Assembly: GCA_041392305.1 (NCBI GenBank)
Contig: JAWKMJ010000013.1
Coordinates: 50,733-114,732 of the forward strand
Reading direction: 5' to 3'
DNA: 64,000 nucleotides
DNA from: JAGQYP01 sp041392305
GTDB taxonomy: Bacteria; Bacteroidota; Bacteroidia; Flavobacteriales_D; Crocinitomicaceae
In this document: positions 1 to 9,355 of the stretch, piece by piece
How the letters are laid out: the number at the start of each line of letters is the position of its first letter
Numbering within the stretch: position 1 is the first letter of the stretch
Program-made: the position numbers and the translations under genes
Notes under the pieces: generated by a model
The model's input: only the letters and a program-made list of their open reading frames with translations
Database searches by the model: none
What the model was told of the DNA's origin: nothing

Positions 1-1
1 T

Positions 2-922
2 ATTACTCCTGGAGATGGTATAAATTCTTATGTAGCATGGGATGATAATCGTTATGTGTACGTTTCAAATCAACACAGTGCTGGTGGACTTTTTGTATCC
101 AAAGATTCAGGTAGGACTTTTGCAAATGCGCATAAGTTAGCTGGTCAGCAAACATCAGGTTGGAGCATGGCATTTGTTCAAAATACTAGATTTCCGGAAA
201 ATTTCTATTTCAATTATAAAAGAAAATATACACCAGGATTGTCAGAAGGTTTTGATGTAATATTATCTAAAAATAGAGGTCTGTCTGATTTTCATATTAT
301 TTCTGATTTTAATAAAACACATGGGCTTAAGAAATATAATCTTTTTGATATGTATATCAATCCAAACAAACCAGGATCGATTTATGCTTATCTTTTAATA
401 AGTGATTCTGGAGAACTTGAACATCGTTTGTTTAGAAATGACTCTACTCTAAGCTCAAATTTGGATTCAATCTTGAATTACTGGAATGAAATAGAAATGC
501 CTATTAATACATGGATTGGAGATATTGAGTTCAGCTCCATCAAGGATGAAGAGATTTTTATAATTAAAGGCTCTGAAGATTTTATTGGTTCAGATGAAGA
601 ATTTGGAAAAGCAATGGTATATAGAGTAAATCTTGAACGAAAATACAATTGTTCTTCTGGAAAAAATTGTGAAGATATTACTTGGAATTTGCCAAATGCT
701 TATGTAGATAAATGGGCTGCATATGTTGATCACAAAAAAAATAGGTTGTTTATTGGAACCAATCAAGGATTATATTATTTGGATTTAGTAAAAATGGATC
801 AGTGGAAAAAATTTGGGCGTGGACTTCCAAACGTAGTGATCAAACAAATCCAAGTTTCTGAAGATGGAAAGTATATTTATGTTGGAACGAGGGGTCGTGG
901 GGTGTGGAAACATCCTTATTGA
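2..922 (+). CDS. Beta-propeller (BNR/Asp-box) protein, C-terminal part
   Basis: The reading frame is open to the left edge of the window, so this is the 3' part of a longer gene; the first internal start-like codon (GTG at 56) is probably not the true start. Near the beginning it has an Asp-box, SKDSGRTF, of the kind seen in sialidase, sortilin and xyloglucanase propellers. It ends with two blade-like segments, LFIGTNQGLYYLDL and YIYVGTRGRGVWKHPY. The ending GTRGRGVW is typical of Bacteroidota VPS10/sortilin-like propellers. No sorting domain follows the last blade. Substrate unknown. It converges with the reverse-strand gene downstream and overlaps it by 7 bases. Confidence 0.75.
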   Translation: MTPGDGINSYVAWDDNRYVYVSNQHSAGGLFVSKDSGRTFANAHKLAGQQTSGWSMAFVQNTRFPENFYFNYKRKYTPGLSEGFDVILSKNRGLSDFHIISDFNKTHGLKKYNLFDMYINPNKPGSIYAYLLISDSGELEHRLFRNDSTLSSNLDSILNYWNEIEMPINTWIGDIEFSSIKDEEIFIIKGSEDFIGSDEEFGKAMVYRVNLERKYNCSSGKNCEDITWNLPNAYVDKWAAYVDHKKNRLFIGTNQGLYYLDLVKMDQWKKFGRGLPNVVIKQIQVSEDGKYIYVGTRGRGVWKHPY

Positions 923-1599
923 TCACCACAATCACATTTTTCTGATTCTGGAAACTGAATGCGAATGAATCTGTTTTTTCGAACACCATGTTCAACAGTA
1001 ATGATCGTGTCCCCTGAAATAAAATCAAAAGTTGGATTCTTATTATCTCTTCTGATTTGACTTTCTTTGGCTGATGCTGTTTCCAGGAATTTAAATATAT
1101 CCTTTCTCTTTGCACTCAGACACTCCCTGAGGCAATTTGTTTTTGAGTCAATTTCAAAATCTCTATTGGCCAAAAAAGATTTGATCATTTTATTAGTCAT
1201 TTTGACTGGCTTCACAATTTGACCGGAGCAATTGCAATCTGCACTTCCATTAACATTGACAATCGATGCTACAGAGTCCTCATCCAATGAAAAGTGAACC
1301 TTTACCTCTTTGTATTCAATAACATAGACTTTTGGTTCTTTTTGGGTCTCTGACTCGGAAAAGAGAACTTCTCCTTTTTCGATTAGTGTAAATATAAAAT
1401 CATCGGATATCTCATTACATTCTAAAATACATTTCATTGAATCGGATCGGACCAAAATACCATTTTCTATTTGTTCTTTCACTCGATTTTCAGGTAACCA
1501 AGAGCAGCCTCTATTTCCAAAAATGAAAAAAGTCATAACCAATCCCATGCCAAGACCGATTAGGTAGTATTTAATTCTTCTACTAAATTTTGAATTCAT
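916..1599 (-). CDS. Membrane-anchored hypothetical protein
   Basis: 227 residues that I do not assign to a family. A basic N-terminus (SRRIKYY) is followed by one hydrophobic segment, about residues 10-29, suggesting a signal anchor with the rest in the periplasm. The body has cysteine pairs (CILEC, CNC, CLREC and a C-terminal CDCGD), which could bind metal or form disulfides. It starts 6 bases after the stop of ald and is therefore probably the last gene of the porX-tsaE-ald operon. Function not known. Confidence 0.7.
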   Translation of the reverse strand: MNSKFSRRIKYYLIGLGMGLVMTFFIFGNRGCSWLPENRVKEQIENGILVRSDSMKCILECNEISDDFIFTLIEKGEVLFSESETQKEPKVYVIEYKEVKVHFSLDEDSVASIVNVNGSADCNCSGQIVKPVKMTNKMIKSFLANRDFEIDSKTNCLRECLSAKRKDIFKFLETASAKESQIRRDNKNPTFDFISGDTIITVEHGVRKNRFIRIQFPESEKCDCGDQ

Positions 1600-1605
1600 T
1601 TATCT

Positions 1606-2826
1606 TTATATGGCAGCTAATAAAAGTTCGATGTCTTTATAGGGAAGGTCGAAAACTTCTCCAAGTATTTCTGAGGTTAAAGTTCCTTTGTAAACGTATA
1701 CCCCTGATCGAATGCCTGGATCGGTTTTAATGACATCGTTACACCCACCCATGTCTGAAATCTTCAATAATAAAGGTGAAAAAATGTTACTAAGTGTTAA
1801 TGTAGCTGTTCTTGAAACTCTAGAGGCGATATTTGGAACACAATAATGAATAATACCATGCTTAACATAAGTAGGATTATCATGATTTGTTACTCGTGAA
1901 GTTTCGAAACAACCTCCTTGGTCGATACTTATATCCACAACAACCGCACCTTCTTTCATGTTTGAAATCATGTCTTCGGAGACTATACAGGGTGTTCGAC
2001 CTAGAGGAGCTCTAATCGCACCTATAACTACATCAGCACGCAAGAGTGCTTTGGCCAGTAGTTTTGGTTGAATTACTGAGGTATACACTCTTTGACCTAA
2101 GTTGTTTTGAACTCGTCGTAGTTTAGTGATTGAATTGTCAAAAATCTTTACGGAAGCGCCTAATCCTAGAGCTGATCTTGCTGCAAATTCCCCAACGGTG
2201 CCAGAACCTAAAATGACTACTTCAGTTGGCTGCACACCAGCAACTCCTCCAAGCATCAATCCTTTTCCATTTTGGTAATTATTCATGATTTCAGCAGCTA
2301 TAAGAATAGCTGTATTTCCTGCGATTTCTCCCATTGCTCTGACAACAGTATAAATACCATGCTCATCTTTAATGTAATCCCATGCAATTGCGGTAATTTT
2401 TTTCTTCATTAATTTTTGCAAAGAAGATTTGGGATGAACTGAAATCTGTAAGGCCGAGATCAAAGTTTGATTTCCGGGCATATAATCAATTTCCTCTTCA
2501 GAAGGAGGTGCGACTTTTAGGATAAGATCACAGTTGAAAACATCCTCGGGAGTATAAGCAATCTGTGCACCAGCTTCACTATAATCGTTGTCGGAATAGG
2601 AAGCTTTTAATCCAGATCCGGTTTCAATCAATACCTCATTGCCATTTGAAACCAATAAGGATACTGCTTCAGGAGATAAAGGTACCCGGTGTTCTTGAAA
2701 AGATATTTCTTTTGGAATACCTATTTTGAGTGAACCTTGTTTTCTTCTGATTTCTAACATTTCTTCTTTTGGGAGAAGAGAGGACTCTTTAAGTAGTGCT
2801 TTGAGTGTTTCGGGATCTGTTATCAT
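1606..2826 (-). CDS. ald: Alanine dehydrogenase
   Basis: 406 residues of the alanine dehydrogenase/NAD(P) transhydrogenase alpha family, which interconvert L-alanine and pyruvate plus ammonia with NAD(H) in the cytoplasm. The family N-terminus KIGIPKE begins at about residue 34, so there is an N-terminal extension of about 33 residues over the usual 370-residue enzyme. EHRVPLSPEAV follows, then the Rossmann nucleotide-binding loop GSGTVG at residues 207-212, preceded by a GGVAGVQP segment matching the family GGVPGV. It overlaps tsaE upstream by 4 bases (ATGA), implying coupled translation. Transhydrogenase alpha is less likely because no beta-subunit gene is adjacent. Confidence 0.88.
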   Translation of the reverse strand: MITDPETLKALLKESSLLPKEEMLEIRRKQGSLKIGIPKEISFQEHRVPLSPEAVSLLVSNGNEVLIETGSGLKASYSDNDYSEAGAQIAYTPEDVFNCDLILKVAPPSEEEIDYMPGNQTLISALQISVHPKSSLQKLMKKKITAIAWDYIKDEHGIYTVVRAMGEIAGNTAILIAAEIMNNYQNGKGLMLGGVAGVQPTEVVILGSGTVGEFAARSALGLGASVKIFDNSITKLRRVQNNLGQRVYTSVIQPKLLAKALLRADVVIGAIRAPLGRTPCIVSEDMISNMKEGAVVVDISIDQGGCFETSRVTNHDNPTYVKHGIIHYCVPNIASRVSRTATLTLSNIFSPLLLKISDMGGCNDVIKTDPGIRSGVYVYKGTLTSEILGEVFDLPYKDIELLLAAI

Positions 2827-3242
2827 AAGTCAAATTCTAGAGTACGGATTCCATCCGATTCTGACAAATTTACCCATAAGCATTGATTACTCAAAACGTT
2901 TTCAACTTTTTCCGGCCATTCCATAAAGCAAAAAGAATCATCCGATAAATATTCTTCAATGCCAATATCATAGACTTCCTCTTCGTTTTCTATTCTGTAA
3001 AAGTCGAAATGATTGATGGCACCATAGTTTAGGGTGTAGTGTTCGTCCACAATAGAAAAGGTTGGAGAAGATCCTTCGCTTACTGCCCCCATGGCTTTGA
3101 TCAATTCATTAATGAAAGTAGTTTTACCAGCTCCCATTTTACCTGAAAAAGCAATTTTTTTCTCTCCGCTCTCTTCAAGAAGTTGAAGAAATTCTTTTGT
3201 CTTTTCAGGGACTTCTTTTAACGAATGGATTATTATTTTCAC
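2823..3242 (-). CDS. tsaE: tRNA threonylcarbamoyladenosine biosynthesis ATPase TsaE
   Basis: 139 residues, the normal length for TsaE (YjeE). This ATPase works with TsaB and TsaD to make t6A37 on ANN-decoding tRNAs. The P-loop GKMGAGKTT is at residues 34-42. It is followed by the switch-like SSPTFSIV, then HFDFYR and a conserved FMEWPE motif near the C-terminus, all diagnostic. It overlaps porX upstream and ald downstream by 4 bases each. The functional link to these neighbours is unclear, and no other t6A gene is present here. Confidence 0.95.
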   Translation of the reverse strand: MKIIIHSLKEVPEKTKEFLQLLEESGEKKIAFSGKMGAGKTTFINELIKAMGAVSEGSSPTFSIVDEHYTLNYGAINHFDFYRIENEEEVYDIGIEEYLSDDSFCFMEWPEKVENVLSNQCLWVNLSESDGIRTLEFDL

Positions 3243-4786
3243 TTTGCAGAGCAGATAACGAAGGGAATGATGATTTCTTCCATAGAGATCCCCCCGTGCT
3301 GAAAGGTGTCTCGATAATAAGAAACATAGTGATTGTAGTTGTTTGGATACACGAAAAACTGATCATTCTTTGCAAAAACAAACTCAGAGCTTAAGGCATG
3401 CTGAGGTAGTTTTCCCTCTTCAGGATTTTTAATTCTGAAAACTTCTTTTTCGTTGTAACTTAGACCTCTTCCAACTTTGTATCTTAGATTGGTATTGGTA
3501 TTACGATCTCCAACTATTTTTACAGGCTCATCCACTCTGACAGTTCCATGATCTGTTGTGATAATCATTTTAAACCCTTTTTCAGCTATTTTCACCATTA
3601 CTTCTTTCAATGGCGAATGTTCGAACCAAGAACGGGTAAGTGATCTGTATGCAGCTTCATCGTCAGCCAGTTCTTTGATTACTTCCATTTCTGTTCTGGC
3701 ATGAGAAAGCATGTCAACAAAATTGTAGACGATTACATTCAAGTGGTTATTTTCAAGTTGATTGAAATTGTCAACTAATTTTTTGCCAGAATTAAGATTT
3801 GTAATTTTATTGTAAGAGGTTTTATAGGATTTGTTATTTCTTTTCAGATTACCTTCTAAAAACTCTTGTTCGTGCATGTTTTTTCCTCCTTCTTCATCCT
3901 CATTTAGCCAAATATCTCTGTGTTTCTTCTCCATTTCTGAAGGCATTAACCCAGAAAAAAGAGTGTTTCTAGCGTAATGTGTTGCTGTTGGAAGTATAGA
4001 AAAGAATGATTTTTCCTCATCAATATTAAAATAAGGTGAAATTAACGGTTTCAATACTTTCCACTGGTCTTGTCTCAAATTGTCAATAACAATCAGAAAC
4101 AATGGAGATTGATCAGCAATCGGGAAAACCCAATTCTTCAAAATACTATTAGACATAGGAGGTATGTCATCTGAAACCTCATTGGTCCATTCTAAATAAT
4201 TGTCTTCAATAAATCTGCTAAACTGAGAATTGGCTTCTGTTTTCTGCATTTTAAGAACCTCTTGCATGCCTTGATCACCAGATTTTTCTAGCTCCAGATC
4301 CCAGTAAATAAGTTTTTTATAGACATCAATCCATTCTTCCCAATCTAGTCGGTCATTAATTCGCATTCCTAAATCCCTAAATTCTCTTTGATAGTTAGAA
4401 GAAGTTTTTTCGCTTACCAGTTTTCTTTCATCCAGATTTTTTTTCAAGCTCAAAAGAATTTGATTTGGATTCACTGGCTTGATCAAATAATCAGAAATTT
4501 TTCCGCCAATAGCATCTTCCATAATGTGCTCTTCTTCACTTTTGGTAATCATGATTACCGGAATCAGATTATTAATTTCTTTGATTTTAGTTAGTGTTTC
4601 CAATCCTGTTAAACCTGGCATGTTTTCATCCAAGAAGACGATATCAAATTTTTCATTTTCAACTTTTTCTACTGCGTCGGCACCATTTGTAACGGTAGCT
4701 ACTTCATATCCTTTTTGTTCAAGGAACATGATATGCGGTTTTAGTAATTCAATTTCGTCGTCGGCCCATAGGATGTTTACACTCAT
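3239..4786 (-). CDS. porX: T9SS response regulator PorX (receiver plus PglZ domain)
   Basis: 515 residues, close to the usual PorX length. The N-terminal receiver domain (about 1-120) has the acidic pair D9/D10, the phospho-acceptor D53 in FLDENMPG and the conserved K103 in LIKP. The C-terminal half is a PglZ domain of the alkaline phosphatase superfamily, with TATHYARN and TTDHGT near the metal site. In Porphyromonas and Flavobacterium, PorX works with the kinase PorY to control type IX secretion. It is the first gene of a tightly overlapping operon with tsaE and ald. Three proteins encoded elsewhere in this window carry T9SS sorting domains. No porY is present here. Confidence 0.93.
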   Translation of the reverse strand: MSVNILWADDEIELLKPHIMFLEQKGYEVATVTNGADAVEKVENEKFDIVFLDENMPGLTGLETLTKIKEINNLIPVIMITKSEEEHIMEDAIGGKISDYLIKPVNPNQILLSLKKNLDERKLVSEKTSSNYQREFRDLGMRINDRLDWEEWIDVYKKLIYWDLELEKSGDQGMQEVLKMQKTEANSQFSRFIEDNYLEWTNEVSDDIPPMSNSILKNWVFPIADQSPLFLIVIDNLRQDQWKVLKPLISPYFNIDEEKSFFSILPTATHYARNTLFSGLMPSEMEKKHRDIWLNEDEEGGKNMHEQEFLEGNLKRNNKSYKTSYNKITNLNSGKKLVDNFNQLENNHLNVIVYNFVDMLSHARTEMEVIKELADDEAAYRSLTRSWFEHSPLKEVMVKIAEKGFKMIITTDHGTVRVDEPVKIVGDRNTNTNLRYKVGRGLSYNEKEVFRIKNPEEGKLPQHALSSEFVFAKNDQFFVYPNNYNHYVSYYRDTFQHGGISMEEIIIPFVICSAK

Positions 4787-4802
4787 TCTTCTATTTTTTA
4801 TT

Positions 4803-4810
4803 TAGATTTG
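4803..4810 (+). promoter_or_regulatory. Bacteroidota -7 promoter element for the HD gene
   Basis: TAGATTTG matches the Bacteroidota sigma-70 -7 consensus TAnnTTTG. It lies in the short divergent gap between porX and the HD gene, 25 bases before the ATG at 4836. I see no clear -33 TTTG. Confidence 0.5.
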
Positions 4811-4835
4811 AATTCTTAATTCAGTGATTCAATTT

Positions 4836-6065
4836 ATGTCAAAGGTAAGTAACAAAAAGAAGATTATTAACGACCCAATTTATGGGTTTATTACATTTCC
4901 AGATGAATTTATCTACGACATAATACAACACCCCTATTTTCAAAGGTTGAGAAGGGTGAAGCAGCTGGCTTTAACCTATTATGTTTACCCCGGAGCCCAT
5001 CACACTAGATTCCATCATGCCGTCGGTGCTATGAATTTGATGACAAAGGCTTTGGACGTCATTGAGAAAAAGGGGACAACTATTGATCCCAAAGACAAGT
5101 TGGGAGCCATTTTAGCTATCTTATTGCATGATATAGGTCATGGTCCATTTTCACATACTCTGGAACATACAATTGTGAAAGGAGTTTCACACGAAGATCT
5201 TTCTTTGTTGTTCATGGAAAAGTTAAATGAGGAATTTGATGGTAGGCTGGAAACCTGTATTCAGATTTTCACAAATAAACATCCGCGAAAATTTTTGCAC
5301 CAATTGGTTTCATCTCAACTTGACATGGATCGACTTGATTATCTGAAAAGAGATAGTTTTTACACGGGTGTTTCGGAAGGAGTGATTGGTTCAGAGCGTA
5401 TTATCAAAATGCTGAATGTAAAGAACGATGAATTGGTTGTTGAAGAAAAGGGAATTTATTCCATAGAGAATTTTATCGTTGCTCGAAGAATTATGTACTG
5501 GCAAGTGTATCTGCATAAAACCGTCTTGTCAGCTGAGATTTTATTGTCCAAAATTTTAGAAAGAGCTCGATTTTTAGTTCAAAATGGCCAAGAATTATTT
5601 GCTTCTCCCTATTTGAATTATTTCCTTAAGAATACTATTACGACTAAAGATTTCAACAAAGACCCAAAAGCGCTAGAAGTATTTTCAAAATTGGATGATT
5701 ATGATGTTTTAGGTGCTATTAAAGTCTGGATGGATAATGAAGACATAACTTTATCCGTGCTTTCTCAAAAATTGATTAATCGAGAATTGCCAAAAGTTGA
5801 AATCACAAATACACCAATAACAGAAAGTCGCATTCACGATCTACTTGGTAACGTTAAGTTAAAGTACGGTTTAACAGACGAGGAATCTTCCTATTTTGTT
5901 TACACGGATGATCTAGTCAATAACGCTTATGATTTAAGTTCAGGCTCTATCAATATACTTATGAAAGACGGTGTTGTTGTTGACCTTGTAGCAGCCTCTG
6001 ATAACTTTAGTTTGAGTACATTTTCTTTCCCGGTTCAAAAATATTTGTTGAGTTATATTCCTTAA
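4836..6065 (+). CDS. HD-domain phosphohydrolase (SAMHD1-like fold)
   Basis: 409 residues from the ATG at 4836; an in-frame GTG at 4824 gives four more residues but is less likely. HD motifs are in order: histidines at 60-61 in HHTRFHHAVG, the H98-D99 pair in LLHDIGHGPFSH, and a later aspartate in DMDRLDYLKRDS. This arrangement is typical of the dGTPase/SAMHD1-related HD proteins of Bacteroidota, which are expected to hydrolyse phosphate esters such as dNTPs. The real substrate cannot be read from the sequence. It is divergent from porX and stands upstream of the lpx operon with an 81-base gap. Confidence 0.85.
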   Translation: MSKVSNKKKIINDPIYGFITFPDEFIYDIIQHPYFQRLRRVKQLALTYYVYPGAHHTRFHHAVGAMNLMTKALDVIEKKGTTIDPKDKLGAILAILLHDIGHGPFSHTLEHTIVKGVSHEDLSLLFMEKLNEEFDGRLETCIQIFTNKHPRKFLHQLVSSQLDMDRLDYLKRDSFYTGVSEGVIGSERIIKMLNVKNDELVVEEKGIYSIENFIVARRIMYWQVYLHKTVLSAEILLSKILERARFLVQNGQELFASPYLNYFLKNTITTKDFNKDPKALEVFSKLDDYDVLGAIKVWMDNEDITLSVLSQKLINRELPKVEITNTPITESRIHDLLGNVKLKYGLTDEESSYFVYTDDLVNNAYDLSSGSINILMKDGVVVDLVAASDNFSLSTFSFPVQKYLLSYIP

Positions 6066-6134
6066 GGCAATTTTATTGGGAATTCATTGTTAATAAAAAG
6101 GAAATTTAACATTCTCATAAACTACAAAAATTTA

Positions 6135-6142
6135 TAATTTTG
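6135..6142 (+). promoter_or_regulatory. -7 element upstream of lpxD
   Basis: TAATTTTG fits TAnnTTTG and lies only 4 bases before the lpxD ATG. Transcription would begin at or next to the start codon, so the mRNA may be nearly leaderless. No clear -33 element is visible. Confidence 0.45.
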
Positions 6143-6146
6143 ACCG

Positions 6147-7175
6147 ATGGAATTTTCAGCACAGCAAATTGCGGGTATGTTGCAGGGTGAAGTTATTGGA
6201 AACCCTGAACAAACGGTTAATGATTTATCCAAAATCGAAGAAGGAAAAGCTGGTACGCTTTCTTTTTTAGCTAATCCGAAATACGAAGAATATATTTATA
6301 CAACAGGAGCTTCAATAGTCATCGTTGGAAAAGATTTCCAGGCTAAGGATCAACTTCCAGAAACCTTAACACTGGTAAAAGTAGAAGATGCCTATTCCTG
6401 TTTTGCTAAATTATTGGACGCGTACAATCAGATGCGAGAGAAACAACCTCAAATCGAAGAGCCAGTGAAGATTGCAGATACTGCTGAAATAGGACAAGAT
6501 GTTTATATCGGTAGCTTTTCTTACATTGGGGAGGGCACTAAAATAGGTAAGAATGTAAAGATTTATCCAGGATGCTATCTTGGAGACAACTGCATAGTTG
6601 GAGATGATACAGTTATTTTCGCTGGAGTAAAAATTTATCAGGATACTCAAATTGGAAAAGATTGCAGAATTCATTCAGGTTGTGTAATTGGAGCCGATGG
6701 CTTTGGGTTTTCACCGAATGCTGAAAATAACTATCAAAGGGTGCCTCAAATTGGTAAAGTGGTTATTGAAGACCATGTGGATTTAGGTGCTAACGTAACC
6801 ATAGATAGAGCAACACTAGGAAATACTTATATAAGAAAAGGAGTCAAACTAGACAACATGGTTCATATCGCACACAATTGCGATATTGGAGAGAATACAG
6901 TGATGGCTGCACAATGTGGTATTGCTGGTTCAACCAAGGTAGGGAAAAACGTTATGTTTGGCGGGCAAGTTGGCGTCAACGGTCATATAGAAATTGCGGA
7001 TAAAACTTTAGTGGCTGCCAAAGCAGCAATTGCAAATTCTGTAAAAGAAAGAGCCATGCTGATAGGTCAACCAGCGATTCCAGCAGGTGAGTTTAAAAAA
7101 GCAATAGCTCTATTTAGAAAGTTACCTGAGTTGGCTAAGAGATTAGGAGAAGTAGAAAAAAAACTTGAACAATAA
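6147..7175 (+). CDS. lpxD: UDP-3-O-(3-hydroxyacyl)glucosamine N-acyltransferase
   Basis: 342 residues. LpxD transfers a 3-hydroxyacyl chain from ACP to UDP-3-O-acylglucosamine in the third step of lipid A synthesis. The N-terminal uridine-binding domain (about 1-105) is followed by a left-handed beta-helix of hexapeptide repeats (IGxxVxI type, about 110-310). The catalytic histidine region is MVHIAHNCDIG, and a C-terminal helix ends in LPELAKRLGEVEKKLEQ. Its stop overlaps the start of lpxC/fabZ by one base (TAATG), so it heads a coupled lpxD-lpxC/fabZ-lpxA operon. Confidence 0.96.
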   Translation: MEFSAQQIAGMLQGEVIGNPEQTVNDLSKIEEGKAGTLSFLANPKYEEYIYTTGASIVIVGKDFQAKDQLPETLTLVKVEDAYSCFAKLLDAYNQMREKQPQIEEPVKIADTAEIGQDVYIGSFSYIGEGTKIGKNVKIYPGCYLGDNCIVGDDTVIFAGVKIYQDTQIGKDCRIHSGCVIGADGFGFSPNAENNYQRVPQIGKVVIEDHVDLGANVTIDRATLGNTYIRKGVKLDNMVHIAHNCDIGENTVMAAQCGIAGSTKVGKNVMFGGQVGVNGHIEIADKTLVAAKAAIANSVKERAMLIGQPAIPAGEFKKAIALFRKLPELAKRLGEVEKKLEQ

Positions 7176-8572
7176 TGACTGATAAGCAGTGCACAATTAA
7201 AGATGAAGTAAAAATTTCCGGAATTGGATTGCATACTGGAGAAATTTCCAACATTACAATTTGTCCGGCTCCGGAAAATCACGGATATGTTTTTCAGAGA
7301 ATAGATTTAGAAGGACAACCAAAAATACCAGCAGATTGCGATTTTGTAGTTGGAACGGAAAGAGGTACAACGATTGAAAAAAATGGAGCAAAAGTTTACA
7401 CAATCGAACATTTACTTGCTGCTGTTTATAGTTTAGGAATTGACAATGTTTTGATTCAAATTGATGGTCCAGAAGTGCCTATTTTGGACGGAAGTTCTCT
7501 ATTGATTATTGAGGCTTTGGAAAAAACTGGGATTGTTGAACAGAATGCAGATAAGAATTACTTCATTTTAGATGAAAATATTCCTTGGGAGGATCCAGAA
7601 AAAGGAGTTGAATTTTTGGCAATACCAGATGAAAATTATCGTCTGACGGTAATGGTAGATTACAATTCACCTGTACTAGGAACTCAGCATGCTACAATGT
7701 ACAAGCTCGAGGATTTTAAGAAGGAAATTGCGCCCTGCAGAACTTTTTGTTTCCTACGAGAATTAGAATATTTGGCTGATCATAATTTGATCAAAGGAGG
7801 GGACTTAGACAATGCGATTGTTCTTGTTGAAAGAGAGAATGTTTCTGAAGAAGAACTTCGAGCACTTGCTAAAAAGCTCGGAAAGGAAGAGTTGCAAGTT
7901 GAATTTAGAGGAATTGGAGTTTTAAATTCAACAGATTTGAAATATGAGAATGAACCTGCTCGCCACAAATTATTAGATATTGTTGGTGATTTAGCTTTGG
8001 TAGGTCGACCGATAAAAGCGCACATTTTAGCTGCTCGTCCTGGTCATGCTGGGAATGTTGGTTTTGCCAAAGTATTGAAAGAGCAGATCAAGAAGCAAGA
8101 AAAAGCTGGAAGAAAGTTTGATCTTACAAAGACTGTTAAGGATATTAATGACATTGAGGGCATTCTACCTCACCGTTACCCATTTTTACTCGTAGATAGG
8201 GTTATCCATTTGGATGAAAATAGCGTTCATGGAATTAAAAATGTAACTATGAATGAACCATTTTTCCAAGGACATTTCCCTGGGAATCCTGTAATGCCTG
8301 GAGTTTTACAGGTTGAGATGATGGCCCAGGTAGGTGGGATTTTAGCATTGCATAATGTTGATGAGCCAGAAAAGTGGATGACCTATTTCCTGAAAATAGA
8401 TGAATGTAAATTTAAGAAGAAAGTCATTCCAGGAGATACCTTAGTAGTAGAAATGGTGCTCACAAGGCCGATTAGAAGAGGTTTAGTAGAAATGAGAGGA
8501 AGGTCTTATGTAAATGGAGAAATAGCTTCTGAAGCGTTAATGTTGGCTCAAATTGTAAAGGAAAAAGAATAA
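7175..8572 (+). CDS. lpxC/fabZ: Fused LpxC deacetylase / FabZ dehydratase
   Basis: 465 residues, a two-enzyme fusion characteristic of Bacteroidota. Residues about 1-305 are LpxC, the zinc deacetylase that commits UDP-3-O-acyl-GlcNAc to lipid A. It has E78-H79 in TIEHLL, H264 and D268 in ARHKLLDIV, and H291 in RPGHAGN. Residues about 322-465 are FabZ, the 3-hydroxyacyl-ACP dehydratase. It has ILPHRYPFLLVDRV, the active-site H367 in GHFPGNPVMPG and E381, with the usual 14-residue spacing. Fusing them places the enzyme that consumes 3-hydroxyacyl-ACP for fatty acid elongation beside the one that commits to lipid A. It overlaps both neighbours by one base. Confidence 0.97.
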   Translation: MTDKQCTIKDEVKISGIGLHTGEISNITICPAPENHGYVFQRIDLEGQPKIPADCDFVVGTERGTTIEKNGAKVYTIEHLLAAVYSLGIDNVLIQIDGPEVPILDGSSLLIIEALEKTGIVEQNADKNYFILDENIPWEDPEKGVEFLAIPDENYRLTVMVDYNSPVLGTQHATMYKLEDFKKEIAPCRTFCFLRELEYLADHNLIKGGDLDNAIVLVERENVSEEELRALAKKLGKEELQVEFRGIGVLNSTDLKYENEPARHKLLDIVGDLALVGRPIKAHILAARPGHAGNVGFAKVLKEQIKKQEKAGRKFDLTKTVKDINDIEGILPHRYPFLLVDRVIHLDENSVHGIKNVTMNEPFFQGHFPGNPVMPGVLQVEMMAQVGGILALHNVDEPEKWMTYFLKIDECKFKKKVIPGDTLVVEMVLTRPIRRGLVEMRGRSYVNGEIASEALMLAQIVKEKE

Positions 8573-9351
8573 TGATAAGTCAAATGACCCAAATTCACCC
8601 TGATGCTAAAATTGGGGAAAATGTTACGATTGAGTCATTCACCACTATTTACGAAGACGTAGAAATTGGGGATGGTAGTCATATTGGACCCAATGTTACC
8701 ATCTATCCAGGAGCTAGAATTGGGAAAAACGTACAAATTTTCCCTGGGTCAGTAATTTCAGCCGTACCTCAAGATTTAAAATTTGCTGGAGAATATTCCA
8801 CAGTAGAAATTGGAGATAATACGGTTATTCGAGAGTGTGTTACCATTCACAGAGGCACTGCAGATAAGGAAAAAACAGTCATTGGTAAGAATTGTTTATT
8901 GATGGGGTACGTCCATATTGCACACGACTGTATTGTGGGCGATCATTGTATTATGGCAAATTATTCAGGACTTTCAGGGCACAATGTGTTAGGTGATTAT
9001 GTAATACTGGAAGGAGCAGCTGGAACGCAACAATTTATCCATATCGGAGATCATGCCTTCATTGCAGGCGGTACCTTGATTCGCAAAAATGTCCCTCCCT
9101 TTGTGAGAGCTGCTAGAGAACCTATATCGTTTGTTGGTATTAACGCCATTGGACTTAGAAGAAGAGGTTTTTCAGATGATACCATTCGTTTGATTGAGGA
9201 TGTTTACAGACAACTTTACGTTCAGAATAATACCATCTCAAGTGGAATTGAAGCTATTCGTAATGAGATTCCTGATTGTGAAATCAAATCCAATATTTTA
9301 AATTTCATTGATGCTTCTGAGCGAGGAATTATAAGAGGTCCACTGAATTAA
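8572..9351 (+). CDS. lpxA: UDP-N-acetylglucosamine O-acyltransferase
   Basis: 259 residues, the standard LpxA length. It catalyses the first, reversible acylation of UDP-GlcNAc by 3-hydroxyacyl-ACP. A left-handed beta-helix occupies about residues 6-190, with the GYVHIAHDCIVGDH segment holding the catalytic histidine. GLRRRGFSDDTI starts the C-terminal helical domain. ATG at 8572 overlaps the lpxC/fabZ stop. An alternative start at the next ATG (MTQIHPDAKIG) is possible and is where most family members begin. Third gene of the lpx operon. Confidence 0.96.
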   Translation: MISQMTQIHPDAKIGENVTIESFTTIYEDVEIGDGSHIGPNVTIYPGARIGKNVQIFPGSVISAVPQDLKFAGEYSTVEIGDNTVIRECVTIHRGTADKEKTVIGKNCLLMGYVHIAHDCIVGDHCIMANYSGLSGHNVLGDYVILEGAAGTQQFIHIGDHAFIAGGTLIRKNVPPFVRAAREPISFVGINAIGLRRRGFSDDTIRLIEDVYRQLYVQNNTISSGIEAIRNEIPDCEIKSNILNFIDASERGIIRGPLN

Positions 9352-9355
9352 TAAA

